DNA of 64,000 nucleotides, taken from Nitrososphaerota archaeon (lineage in GTDB: Archaea > Thermoproteota > Bathyarchaeia > Bathyarchaeales > Bathycorpusculaceae). Below are positions 1 through 8,106 of this stretch, piece after piece. The position numbers and the translations under genes were made by a program. The first letter of the stretch is position 1, and each line of letters opens with the position of its first letter. The notes beneath the pieces were generated by a model that had not been told where the DNA came from, made no database searches, and worked only from the letters and a program-made list of their open reading frames with translations. The stretch spans positions 1-64,000 of the forward strand of contig JAISPR010000086.1 in the NCBI GenBank assembly GCA_031274765.1, written 5' to 3'.

Positions 1-1
1 T

Positions 2-94
2 GTTGAGCAGAGTGGTAAGAGGTATTTGTGTGCGCTGCCAAAGAAGACCGAAGACATCTTGGAGGTATTCAAAGACCTAATAACCATAACCTAG
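2..94 (+). CDS. C-terminal end of an unidentified protein (partial, runs in from the left edge)
   Basis: An open frame enters from the left edge and ends at TAG 92-94, giving 30 residues. The short stretch G-K-R-Y-L-C-A-L resembles the K-S-Y-L-C-A-R stretch near the C-terminus of the conjugation-type ATPase at 5387-7795. It may therefore be the tail of a paralogue. The similarity is only a few residues, so this is a weak inference. Confidence 0.3.
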   Translation, partial: VEQSGKRYLCALPKKTEDILEVFKDLITIT

Positions 95-228
95 GTGTAA
101 AACCGATAAGTTCCGGTAATAATATAAACTTTAACACCCAAACACATCAAACAACTAACAGCTAACGAACCTAAACAGGCCCACAAAAAATCAATCGCAA
201 TAAAAGAAATAGTGTTGTATTTTTATTT

Positions 229-711
229 TCAGATTTGGAAATAGCCTCTGTTTTTTAATTCTTTGATGGCTTCTTTTATTTCTGTTTTAGAATATTTATC
301 GCCTTTAATTCGGAGGACATTGTTTAAAATGTTCTCTTTATCAGCGTGGGGAATTGCCCTTTGGATATAAAGAGTTGTTGCAAGGAGTTCTAACTCAGAC
401 GGATTTTTTGAACAGAAATGAGTAATTATTTCTTGAATTGATGAGTTAACAGGAGGTATATCCAGAGAGTCATCAACAGAAAGCATGTGACCGTGTGCTG
501 TAAAATCTATATTTAAATCCCCTCGATTGTAACGATAGCGTATCTCAGAGTCCAACTTTGCACTGTAAGGTCCATAGAAGTGAATACTGTAGTCAAATCC
601 TAAGTCTTCGCCAGTTTCTTGGATTAAGTAAATGACTTTTTGTACTACTTTCTTACAAGGTATACCTGTGGAGTCTTTAATGCTTTTTATTACACTTAAC
701 ACATTACCCAT
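229..711 (-). CDS. YwgA-like protein
   Basis: 160 residues, no signal peptide or membrane segment. The N-terminal half (K-V-V-Q-K-V-I-Y-L-I-Q, then F-Y-G-P-Y-S near residues 46-50) resembles the YwgA/COG3432 group, small proteins of unknown function related to the SocA/DUF4065 antitoxin-like fold. It starts 4 bases after the stop of the preceding HD phosphohydrolase reading frame on the same strand, so the two are probably co-transcribed. From memory, the Bacillus homologues ywfO (HD protein) and ywgA are also neighbours, which supports a functional link. The biochemical role is unknown; it could be a regulator of the HD enzyme. Confidence 0.65.
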   Translation of the reverse strand: MGNVLSVIKSIKDSTGIPCKKVVQKVIYLIQETGEDLGFDYSIHFYGPYSAKLDSEIRYRYNRGDLNIDFTAHGHMLSVDDSLDIPPVNSSIQEIITHFCSKNPSELELLATTLYIQRAIPHADKENILNNVLRIKGDKYSKTEIKEAIKELKNRGYFQI

Positions 712-715
712 ATTG

Positions 716-1216
716 TCATACTCCTATTTTTGTGTACTCTGCATTTTTCTCGGAAATCCAACGTTTAATCTCACCGGTACGAGAACCAGCGACATATATT
801 CTACAGATATAAATTTTTTCAATAATCCCTTTCAAAATCAAAGAACAATCCATAACGTTCTTTGTTTCGCCAGTTTGTTTATCTATAACTTTTATTTCGC
901 GTCCGCTATCATCTTCTAAAGAGTAAATAGTGGGCAATAGTTCATGGGCTCTTTTATCAACTTCATCAAATTGAAATTCAGTATTTTTGAACTCTCGTTG
1001 AACCTGATCATATAGACTTTTTATAAACATTTTTCCTTCGCGTGTTGCATGTGCTTGTGTTTCACAAACACACGTCATAACTTTCCGAGTGAGATATTGT
1101 TGAGTGTATACCGTGTTAGCTTTTCTCATTTCATTTATAACCCGAATGTCATCCCACTCAAGATACTCATTGACATTTTCAGGGTATTTACCTTTGGCAG
1201 AATGTCTTTTAGGCAT
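716..1216 (-). pseudogene. C-terminal part of HD-domain phosphohydrolase (after a frameshift)
   Basis: This frame continues the HD protein of 1135-2082. Its segment Y-L-E-W-D-D-I-R-V is where COG1078 HD proteins carry a conserved L-x-x-D-D-x-R-V stretch after the H-K-T-R-R motif, which lies at the end of the upstream frame. The first residues of the open frame (M-P-K-R-H-S-A) are out-of-frame readthrough, not a genuine N-terminus. Adding one base to the TTT run at 1193-1195 joins the two frames into a protein of about 455 residues, close to the family's usual length. Either this is a sequencing or assembly indel, or the gene is broken. Confidence 0.7.
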
Positions 1217-2082
1217 TTGACGAGAAGTCTATCCAAATATCGACGTGTTTTATGGAAATAAACTTGTATAAACATAAAATAGCGATCAAGGACAAACTCT
1301 TCAAATGCTTGAACTCCTCCGCTACTTATTGCTAATGATATACTGTTGTTATTTTTGTTTTTATGTGCTCTTAGAGTCGATACAAATCTATCTAAATCAT
1401 ATTTACCATATGTTACACCACAATATAGTGAATCTCTGAGCAAATAGTCCATTTTGTCGCAATCTAACTCGCCATCCATAAACTCTTTTAGAAAAAGAAA
1501 ATCAGGCCAAAGGTATTCGTCTTTATCTATACTAGGTTTTTTACCGTATATCATCCAGATTAATTGTGGTGTAATGGCTTGTATTTTATATTTTTTACTT
1601 AATTCGTCAGGTGAAACCTGTAGTTTGTTTGCAAGCTTTTTTTGTAATTTTTCACCTATTTCTTTGATGTGTTTTGCTATTTCGGTCTCTTCAATAATTT
1701 TTTTCGTGTAATCTTCGTGTCTAAAATTTGTGGGAAACAATTCTTCTGCTGCATGCGAGAATGGTGCATAACCTAAATCATGCGTAAGCGCAATTAACCG
1801 CAATATTTGACGATACCATTTTATTACAGCAACATTTTCTTTAGGATCATCTCTAAATAATTTCTTCGACTTGGAAACTACCGAATCAAACGTGCGAGTA
1901 ACTAAATGCATTACACCTATTGAATGCCCAAAACGAGTATGCTCTGATCCATGGTAAATAAGATATGTTGTCGCAAGCTGGCGTATATTTCTAAGCCGTT
2001 GAAAAGGCGCAGAATCCACTATTTTTTGTTCATCTTCACTTATAGTGATAAATCCATGAATTGGATCACGAAATTGCGGCAT
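1135..2082 (-). pseudogene. HD-domain dNTPase-like phosphohydrolase, N-terminal part (frameshifted gene)
   Basis: N-terminal catalytic half of a COG1078/SAMHD1-like metal-dependent phosphohydrolase. It opens with F-R-D-P-I-H-G, followed by H-T-R-F-G-H-S near residue 48 and L-T-H-D-L-G-Y-A-P-F-S-H near residue 99, which supply the H...HD metal ligands. A later D-K-M-D-Y-L-L-R-D segment is also typical. Family members cleave dNTPs or related nucleotides. The last roughly 20 residues are out of frame; true homology resumes in another frame at 1195 and runs to 716. The gene is followed by the YwgA-like gene. If the frameshift is real, the protein loses its helical C-terminal half. Confidence 0.75.
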
Positions 2083-2525
2083 TCACACCAGTTATTAAAT
2101 GTATGCTTCTGGGAGTTAAATACGTTACTTTTCAGTGAATTGAGTTGTATAGTTTGTATCTTGCCCTAAAAAATCGCGGAATAATTTTTGAGGCTTCATG
2201 CTAAACACTAAACAAAAATGCGTTCCAATCGGTTAATGAACATTGCAAATTTTAGATATATTGTTAGCTTAGCTTGTTGGTTATTATGTTAACATCATTA
2301 ATTTTGACTTTTTTCCATAGGAAAAATAAATTATGCATAGCTATTACACGTGTCAGATGTGATGTTTATTTTATAGGTGAAAGATGCATACAGAAATAAA
2401 ATTACGTTTGTGCATGTCCATATTATACTCTGTTCTCTTGGCTATGTTTTAACTATGGTCAGATTATTGTTGGTGTGCATCAATGATATAGTCGACCTAA
2501 AACGATTAACTCACTGTATCGTTTG
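2083..2525. other. AT-rich intergenic region
   Basis: 443 bases between two minus-strand genes. I see no coding frame and no clear RNA gene. It probably holds the promoter of the HD phosphohydrolase at its low-coordinate end, but no box stands out enough to call. Confidence 0.5.
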
Positions 2526-3149
2526 CTAAAACAATGTCACTTCCTGTAAGCGGTAAAGTCTTCGGCCATCATTTGCCCCCACTCGAGCACGCCCCACCAT
2601 ACATTTGCGCAACATTAAACCAAGCTTAGTTCTGTTCCAATATTTGTCAAACTCTTCTCGGGTAGCAAAGTTTTGTAATGAGTGTTGCCATAGTACTTCA
2701 TGGATTTGAGCAGTCGTAACTTGAATATGACCCATATCACGAAGTTTACTCAAAACGGCTTTTAGATCTGGCGGGTCAGTTAAACCCCGATTTTGTTGTT
2801 GTATTTTCTTAGCAGCTATTCGTCCACTCTTAGTCAGATAATAAAAAAGATAGCCTGATCCCCTTGGATCTGGTAAAACAAAATCTTGCACAACTAACAA
2901 GGGTTTAAGAAAACCTCTTTTAACTAGCCGGTAAATGGAGCATCGGCATCTTTTCTCTTCCATATACTCTGATTGATATTTTTTGGGCAGGGAACTATAG
3001 TCTATTTTAAACTCGTTGTATATGCCCAACCAAAGAAGAGTAGCATGACCTGGCAGGTTATCCCTTTTTAGCATTAGTAAGAGAATCCTTTTCTCCCGCT
3101 TACCAAGTCTATTCGTTGAACCAAATGACTTCTTTGTTGCTAACATCAT
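2526..3149 (-). CDS. Uncharacterised protein, probable winged-helix DNA-binding type
   Basis: 207 residues, basic, no membrane segment. Residues 15-45 and 65-85 are helical and basic, and the segment I-Y-R-L-V-K-R-G-F-L followed by Y-Y-L-T-K-S-G-R-I-A-A-K-K looks like a recognition helix plus wing, as in archaeal winged-helix regulators. A second helix-rich half (residues 125-200) includes L-R-K-C-M-V-G-R-A. I do not recognise the family. It stands alone, with 440 bases upstream and a repeat-rich region on the other side, in an accessory stretch. Confidence 0.5.
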   Translation of the reverse strand: MMLATKKSFGSTNRLGKREKRILLLMLKRDNLPGHATLLWLGIYNEFKIDYSSLPKKYQSEYMEEKRCRCSIYRLVKRGFLKPLLVVQDFVLPDPRGSGYLFYYLTKSGRIAAKKIQQQNRGLTDPPDLKAVLSKLRDMGHIQVTTAQIHEVLWQHSLQNFATREEFDKYWNRTKLGLMLRKCMVGRARVGANDGRRLYRLQEVTLF

Positions 3150-3520
3150 AAACCCCTAAGAGTTTGCAATATCCAAAGAAAAATATAAACCCCAACCTAC
3201 AACAGAACAACAAAAAACATATCAACAAATACCAACCGATAGTTACCAAATATTTTCCAGTCCATTCAAATATTTTTACTTATAATGGTGATGTTCTAAA
3301 TTTGTATTTTTTAGAAAAACATCCACCAACACGTGTACAAAAAAGAGTCGCATACAGTTTTAGTCAAGACAGTTCACTGAAAACCTCAACAACCAACAAA
3401 CACAACAAACACAAATGTGCCCCCACTAAAACCAAACGCCCCGAAGTATAAAAAATGGGTGACAAAATATGAGAAATGTTTTTGCACATAATATTTTTCA
3501 GTAAAAAGACGGGGAACGAG
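3150..3520. other. Intergenic region, no gene seen
   Basis: A/C-rich on the plus strand, with no convincing coding frame. It leads into the tandem repeats that begin near 3521. Confidence 0.4.
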
Positions 3521-3941
3521 TTTAAAAGCTTCAAAGATATGTCTATGTGTGTGGTACAAAAGTCTGTGTCCCCAGCGGGTTGCGGGGTCTCCAGAAGAGG
3601 CAACGTCCGTGCTATAACGGCACACGGCACCTACACTTTTTCATCTGAAGATTTTCTCCAGAAATAGTTTAAAAACTTCAAGACAGATACCTGTTAATGT
3701 ATGGTACCCAAGTCCGTGCTGTCGAGCGGGGTACGGGGTCGCCAGAGGCGGCAACGTCCGCGAACCAATCTAAGACACACGACACCTACACCTTTTCATC
3801 TGGAGAATTTCTCCAGAAATAGTTTATAAGCTTCAAAGACAATATTTATAATTGTATGGTACAAAAGTTCGTGGGCTCAGCGGGGTACGGGGTCGCCAGA
3901 GGCGGCAACGTCCGTGTTATAACAGCTCACGGCACCTACAA
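3521..3941 (+). repeat. Three imperfect tandem repeats of about 150 bp
   Basis: Units lie at about 3521-3667, 3668-3822 and 3823-3941 (the last is truncated against the 3' end of the next gene). Each begins TTTAAAA/TTTATAA-CTTCAA, has a GC-rich core (AGCGGGGTACGGGGTC, GGCAACGTCCG) and ends with ACCTACA; units 1 and 2 continue to a CTCCAGAAATAG end. Unit 2 contains the short perfect palindrome TCTGGAGAATTTCTCCAGA. Units 1 and 3 encode the same small peptide; unit 2 has lost the frame. The cores are much richer in G+C than the surroundings. Confidence 0.8.
3545..3667 (+). CDS. Small repeated ORF, copy 1
   Basis: 40 residues if started at ATG 3545; GTG 3551 aligns with the start of copy 3. The peptide contains G-N-V-R-A-I-T-A-H-G-T-Y-T-F and ends F-L-Q-K. 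Copy 3 at 3856 encodes nearly the same core (G-N-V-R-V-I-T-A-H-G-T-Y), and several base differences between them are silent, which argues that the peptide is or was translated. No signal peptide, no Shine-Dalgarno and no family that I recognise. Confidence 0.4.
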   Translation: MCVVQKSVSPAGCGVSRRGNVRAITAHGTYTFSSEDFLQK

Positions 3942-3966
3942 TTATTCTCCATTTACCCAAAAATAA
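3856..3966 (+). CDS. Small repeated ORF, copy 3
   Basis: 36 residues starting M-V-Q-K-F-V-G-S-A-G-Y-G-V-A-R-G-G-N-V-R. It overlaps the 3' end of the convergent gene at 3942-4973 by 25 bases. The protein aligns without gaps to copy 1 up to H-G-T-Y, and then ends in T-Q-K where copy 1 ends L-Q-K. The intervening unit 2 carries the same ends but is frameshifted. The function is unknown. Confidence 0.4.
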   Translation: MVQKFVGSAGYGVARGGNVRVITAHGTYNYSPFTQK

Positions 3967-4973
3967 GCCTTTGGCAACTGTTTAGCCTGCCTATTTAGTT
4001 TACGAGCATCAAAAGGCAAGGGGCTTAACACTTTAACCTCTCTATTTTCAAGCATAGTTTTCACCATACCAGCAATGACATCAGCTATTTGAATAGATTT
4101 AGACTCATGAGAGTACAAACTTGCAAACAAGGGCATATAGCTTTCAAAATAATCAGCCCCCTGTTTAGCTAAAGTCTTAACCAACAACCGCACCACTTTA
4201 TCAGGCGTTAAAGGTGTAAAATCATCATCACAATGAATAGCAACCCCATTTATCGCCCTAAAAAACCGTTGCTTTAAATTTGCTCTAAAATCAGCCGCAA
4301 GAGGAACACTCTCAAACCCTGAAAAACAACCCTCCACAAGATTAGTAAAAACAGTCTCCATTTTTCCCTTGCGGTCAATGAAAACATTTGTCTTTAACAC
4401 CAAAAGACAATCACAACAAACCGCCAAAACCAACTCAAAATTATCCAACAACCGCTGACGATAACTCTGCCCAAGCTTATTCCAATGAAACTCATTCTGC
4501 CTCACATCCTTTGGTAACTTTAAATGCTTCTCTAACCAGACATACGCCCCCTCACAATCAGGAATAGAGCAAATAACCATAACGGTATTGATGTTATCTT
4601 GACAACCACTTGTATCAATCCCCGCTGTTGGTTGCTTAGAAATATTTGGTAAAAGAAAAACTTCCTCACCAACAGTTATTTTTCTGATTTTATGACCATT
4701 ATACCCGTTAACACCTTTAGCTATCCAACCAGTGTCTGCTCGATAGACCTCACTAGCTGCAAGAGTTTTAAAGGCCGGATCTAAAGCGTTTAAAAGTGAC
4801 TCATAAGAGGTTTGGGCATTGCAGGTTTTTCTGTGAAAATCCGCAGGCCTTACCAGTGTAGGTGCTAATCTAAAGGTTTCTTCACCATACTGAAAACTAG
4901 TGCCTTGGTAGGCTTTTTCAATAATATCTATAAAAATGTCCATACCCTTTGTGTCTTTCTTTTTGTCTACCAA
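3942..4973 (-). CDS. DUF3800-like protein (RNase H-fold type)
   Basis: 343 residues, soluble. Residues 117-121 read G-I-D-T-S-G, followed by hydrophobic strands, then E-F-H-W-N-K-L near 160, C-D-D-D-F near 249, and S-I-Q-I-A-D-V-I-A-G near 295. The order D-x-S-G, H-W/K, then Q-I-A-D-x-I-A-G is what DUF3800 proteins show; these have an RNase H-like fold and are common near mobile elements and defence genes. The N-terminal 100 residues are not recognisable. The catalytic residues are only partly canonical (T replaces E in the first motif), so the assignment is moderate. Confidence 0.5.
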   Translation of the reverse strand: MVDKKKDTKGMDIFIDIIEKAYQGTSFQYGEETFRLAPTLVRPADFHRKTCNAQTSYESLLNALDPAFKTLAASEVYRADTGWIAKGVNGYNGHKIRKITVGEEVFLLPNISKQPTAGIDTSGCQDNINTVMVICSIPDCEGAYVWLEKHLKLPKDVRQNEFHWNKLGQSYRQRLLDNFELVLAVCCDCLLVLKTNVFIDRKGKMETVFTNLVEGCFSGFESVPLAADFRANLKQRFFRAINGVAIHCDDDFTPLTPDKVVRLLVKTLAKQGADYFESYMPLFASLYSHESKSIQIADVIAGMVKTMLENREVKVLSPLPFDARKLNRQAKQLPKAYFWVNGE

Positions 4974-5226
4974 GTCACATTCAGCCTACACACAGAAAGC
5001 TACGGTTTAAAATAAAAAACTTACCACTAACCTGACGTTTTTGTGATATTTTTTAAATTTTTTTTTACTTGTTTAGTTTTTGTCAACAGATTATATCCGA
5101 CTGAATTATGAACAGTTAGCGCGTACAAGAGTATAGCTCACGTAATTAGCATACATATTAACAAAAGCATTTTCTGCTAATCTTTGCTAATCCAACGAGC
5201 AAATTGTTACGACAAAAATAGGACTA

Positions 5227-5378
5227 ATGTCGCAAGAAATGTCGCAAGAAAAATGGTGTGTCTGTTCTTTTAACAATGACCGTTTATGCATTTTATATAA
5301 AAAGTGAAAATGGTTGCAACAAAACTGTTTTTCTTGGCCTTTTAAATTCACAGAACTTATACTTTTACAGAACTTAGG
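5227..5378 (+). promoter_or_regulatory. Direct repeats upstream of the conjugation-type ATPase
   Basis: Two pairs of short direct repeats lie in the 160 bases before the gene at 5387: ATGTCGCAAGAA twice in tandem near 5227-5251, and CAGAACTTA twice near 5350-5378, the second copy ending just before the start codon. They may be operator half-sites for autoregulation. That is inference from position only. Confidence 0.35.
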
Positions 5379-5386
5379 TTTAGACT

Positions 5387-7795
5387 ATGAGTAATAAAAA
5401 TTCAAATTCACCATCATCAAACAGTAAAAACAGACTACACGTACTAGGGATAGATGCAGAAATAGATCCCTGTATTGGTCAAAAACAAAAACGAGGCATT
5501 TATTCCCACGACAGAATTCACAGCTTAGTTATGGGTTTTCCAGGATGTGGCAAAACCCGCTTCCTTCTATCCATGATAAAACAGCATATTGACCATAACG
5601 AGGGTTTTATGGTCATAGATTCACACAGTGACCTAACGCAACTCGTCCTATCACATATTCCACCTGAGCAATGGAATAGGGTTGTTTACATTAATCCTTG
5701 GTCAGCATTCCAAAACAAATTTGGCAATCGGGTGGTTCAAATTAACTTTTTAGAACACCAAAACCCGCATCAACGTGACGTAGTAGCCCGTATGTTCATG
5801 GATACTCTTGAAAAATTCTATGATAAATGGTGGGGCCCACGCCTAGACATGATACTACTAAATGCTCTGTATTTGCTTATGGAGAAAGAAAACCCCAAAC
5901 TCCCCGACCTCTACAAAGTACTATCCGATAAAACCTTCCGCAACCTACTCATCACAAGATGTAGTGATCAAAGTGTGCGGTTGTTTTGGGAAAAACAATA
6001 CGACAAAATGCCACAAGATGCCTCAATAGCCGTTCTAACCAAACTATACCGTCTTGTCCAAGAGAGGATTTTGGTGCCGATTTTTATGGCAGCCAAAAGC
6101 AGCATAAACCTCCGAGAGGCCATGGATGAGAAAAAAATAATCATCGTAAACCTCCTCGAAGGAAAAATAACAACAGATATGGCCAACTTTTTAGGCAGCC
6201 TCATACTCTCATCCGTGTACAATACGGGCATGTCCCGCGAAGACCTTCCCGAAGAAAAACGCGAACCATTCTACGGCTACGTAGATGAAGCCTACCGTTA
6301 CGCTACCAAAAGCATCTCTGAAACCCTCCAATCACTGCGAAAATTCAAGGTTTTCATAACACTGGCAAGTCAATACATTACACAATACCGTAAAGATATA
6401 CAAGATGCTATTACCCAAACCTGTGAAACCATAATATCTTTTCGAGTAGGCGAAGACACAGCCCGAACTCTTGAGAAATTCTATCCCAAACAATACGGCT
6501 ACCAAACGCTGATGAACCTGCATAGATACCTATTCTTTGTTTCAACTCCGTTCTGTGGCAACAGAGAATATCAAGTCCTAGAAACCATTGACCACAAAAT
6601 GGGCCATAGCAATCCTGAAGAGGTAATTCACTATAGTCTTGAAAAATACGGTCGTCAAGTCGATGTTGATGAGTTGATGGATCAGGTAAAGGGTAGGTCG
6701 GTGCAGGAAGAGTTTTTAGACTGGCCCATAAACCCAGCCGAATGGCTCATACTTCTCACCATAAGACAACACGGCGGAACCATAACCGAAGAAACCCTAA
6801 AAGAACAACTCCTCTACAACCCAACAAACCCCAAACCATACACCCTAACCGAAACAACCCTAACAACAGCCCTGAAAAACCTCACAATTGACACAGCAAA
6901 AAGAGACCCATGGCTAACCTGCAAAGAAACAACCCAACAACCACAGCAAGAATGCACAGAATTTCAGCCAAATGACAAAGTAGAAGTAAAAACCAAAGAG
7001 GTACGCTCACGGCTTTGGTGTTTAGCTTTAAGTGACAAAAAAGTCAAAGCGTTGCTGGCTCCGAGTTTTTGTGGTGAAAAGTCAGGCGGGGTAAAACATA
7101 TTCAAACAATCATCGCCCAATGTAAATCATACTGGTTAAACGGTTGGATAACTCAAATAGATACAGGCGAAACAGAAAAAAGCTTAGCTGACATCTACGT
7201 CACTCCCACCCAACCCACCGCCTCAACTGAAGAATCAAAGAAAGGCTACATCAACCAGACCAATTGGAGTTATCCGCAGAGTTTTGCAGTAGAAGTAGAA
7301 ACCTACCCATCAAAACACTACGACCGCCTAAAAGACAACTATACACGAAATAAAAAAATGGGCTTTCCCACGGTCTTCATAGTGTCAACCCAAACTGACC
7401 AAGAAAAACTAAAAGAAAAACTATCCGAATGGCAAGCCACCTACGTACAAAACACCGCACAATTCAAACCCGACCACCCCGAAATGTCAACAATAGAAGT
7501 TAGTGACATACTCAACGACCAAAACAACCAAAAAATCGCTAACTCAAAATCAACAGAAAAACAACCGGTAGATAGACAAAGTAATGGGTTATCTGTGGAG
7601 GGTTTAGAGAAAGAACAATTAATACTAAAATTTGCAAGTGAAGGCTGGCATTTCAGACTTAAAAACGTAAAAAACAAAAGCTATCTTTGCGCAAGGAAAT
7701 CCAAAGAAGAACACAGTCTCGGTCTATTCACCAACGAAATAAAATACATCGCTGAAAAACACAAAATAAAAATCAAAAAATACAATGAAAACTAA
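5387..7795 (+). CDS. TraD/VirD4-like conjugation-type coupling ATPase with C-terminal extension
   Basis: 802 residues without a clear membrane segment. The Walker A motif G-F-P-G-C-G-K-T is at 50-57, the Walker B-like F-Y-G-Y-V-D-E-A near 296-303, and a downstream L-A-S-Q-Y segment carries the sensor glutamine, as in HerA/TraD-type ring ATPases that pump DNA. Residues after about 430 are an added module. Near residue 630, F-A-V-E-V-E-T-Y-P-S-K-H and then F-P-T-V-F-I-V resemble the core of PD-(D/E)XK-like nuclease folds, and the last 50 residues (K-S-Y-L-C-A-R) form a small C-terminal domain. A truncated copy of its N-terminus lies at 43940-44143. It is probably part of an integrated element; no relaxase is visible beside it. 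Confidence 0.7.
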   Translation: MSNKNSNSPSSNSKNRLHVLGIDAEIDPCIGQKQKRGIYSHDRIHSLVMGFPGCGKTRFLLSMIKQHIDHNEGFMVIDSHSDLTQLVLSHIPPEQWNRVVYINPWSAFQNKFGNRVVQINFLEHQNPHQRDVVARMFMDTLEKFYDKWWGPRLDMILLNALYLLMEKENPKLPDLYKVLSDKTFRNLLITRCSDQSVRLFWEKQYDKMPQDASIAVLTKLYRLVQERILVPIFMAAKSSINLREAMDEKKIIIVNLLEGKITTDMANFLGSLILSSVYNTGMSREDLPEEKREPFYGYVDEAYRYATKSISETLQSLRKFKVFITLASQYITQYRKDIQDAITQTCETIISFRVGEDTARTLEKFYPKQYGYQTLMNLHRYLFFVSTPFCGNREYQVLETIDHKMGHSNPEEVIHYSLEKYGRQVDVDELMDQVKGRSVQEEFLDWPINPAEWLILLTIRQHGGTITEETLKEQLLYNPTNPKPYTLTETTLTTALKNLTIDTAKRDPWLTCKETTQQPQQECTEFQPNDKVEVKTKEVRSRLWCLALSDKKVKALLAPSFCGEKSGGVKHIQTIIAQCKSYWLNGWITQIDTGETEKSLADIYVTPTQPTASTEESKKGYINQTNWSYPQSFAVEVETYPSKHYDRLKDNYTRNKKMGFPTVFIVSTQTDQEKLKEKLSEWQATYVQNTAQFKPDHPEMSTIEVSDILNDQNNQKIANSKSTEKQPVDRQSNGLSVEGLEKEQLILKFASEGWHFRLKNVKNKSYLCARKSKEEHSLGLFTNEIKYIAEKHKIKIKKYNEN

Positions 7796-8053
7796 TCACC
7801 CTCTTTTTGAGAATTCATAGTCAAACACTAAACAAATAAGACCAACTGTACTATACAGACCAGACAATAACAAAAACAAAAACCAAAACAACAACAACCA
7901 AAAGCTGATTTCACATCTGACGCAGGTGTCGTAATTGTTTGGTCACCGTGAATAGTTATTTTCAGAATTTTAGGACACACACGTTCAACTAAATCGGAGA
8001 ATAAGAGATTTCAGAGGTTTAACAAGTGAAAAAGTTAAATAAAAAAGAGTGAA
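7796..8053. other. Intergenic region between convergent genes
   Basis: A/C-rich on the plus strand near 7850-7910. No coding frame or RNA gene is seen. It separates the ATPase gene from the convergent cohesin operon. Confidence 0.4.
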
Positions 8054-8092
8054 TACCCAAAAACCGTTTTCATTACTAAACGGAGGGTATTA
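8054..8092 (-). terminator. Stem-loop after the cohesin/MACPF operon
   Basis: The sequence AATACCC...GGGTATT encloses a second stem ACCGTTT...AAACGG, making one long hairpin that starts 15 bases after the stop of the last gene (8107) on the minus strand. A T-rich stretch precedes it. Its position fits a 3'-end processing or termination structure. The exact mechanism in this archaeon is unknown. Confidence 0.5.
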
Positions 8093-8106
8093 TTTTTTAG
8101 GGGTGT

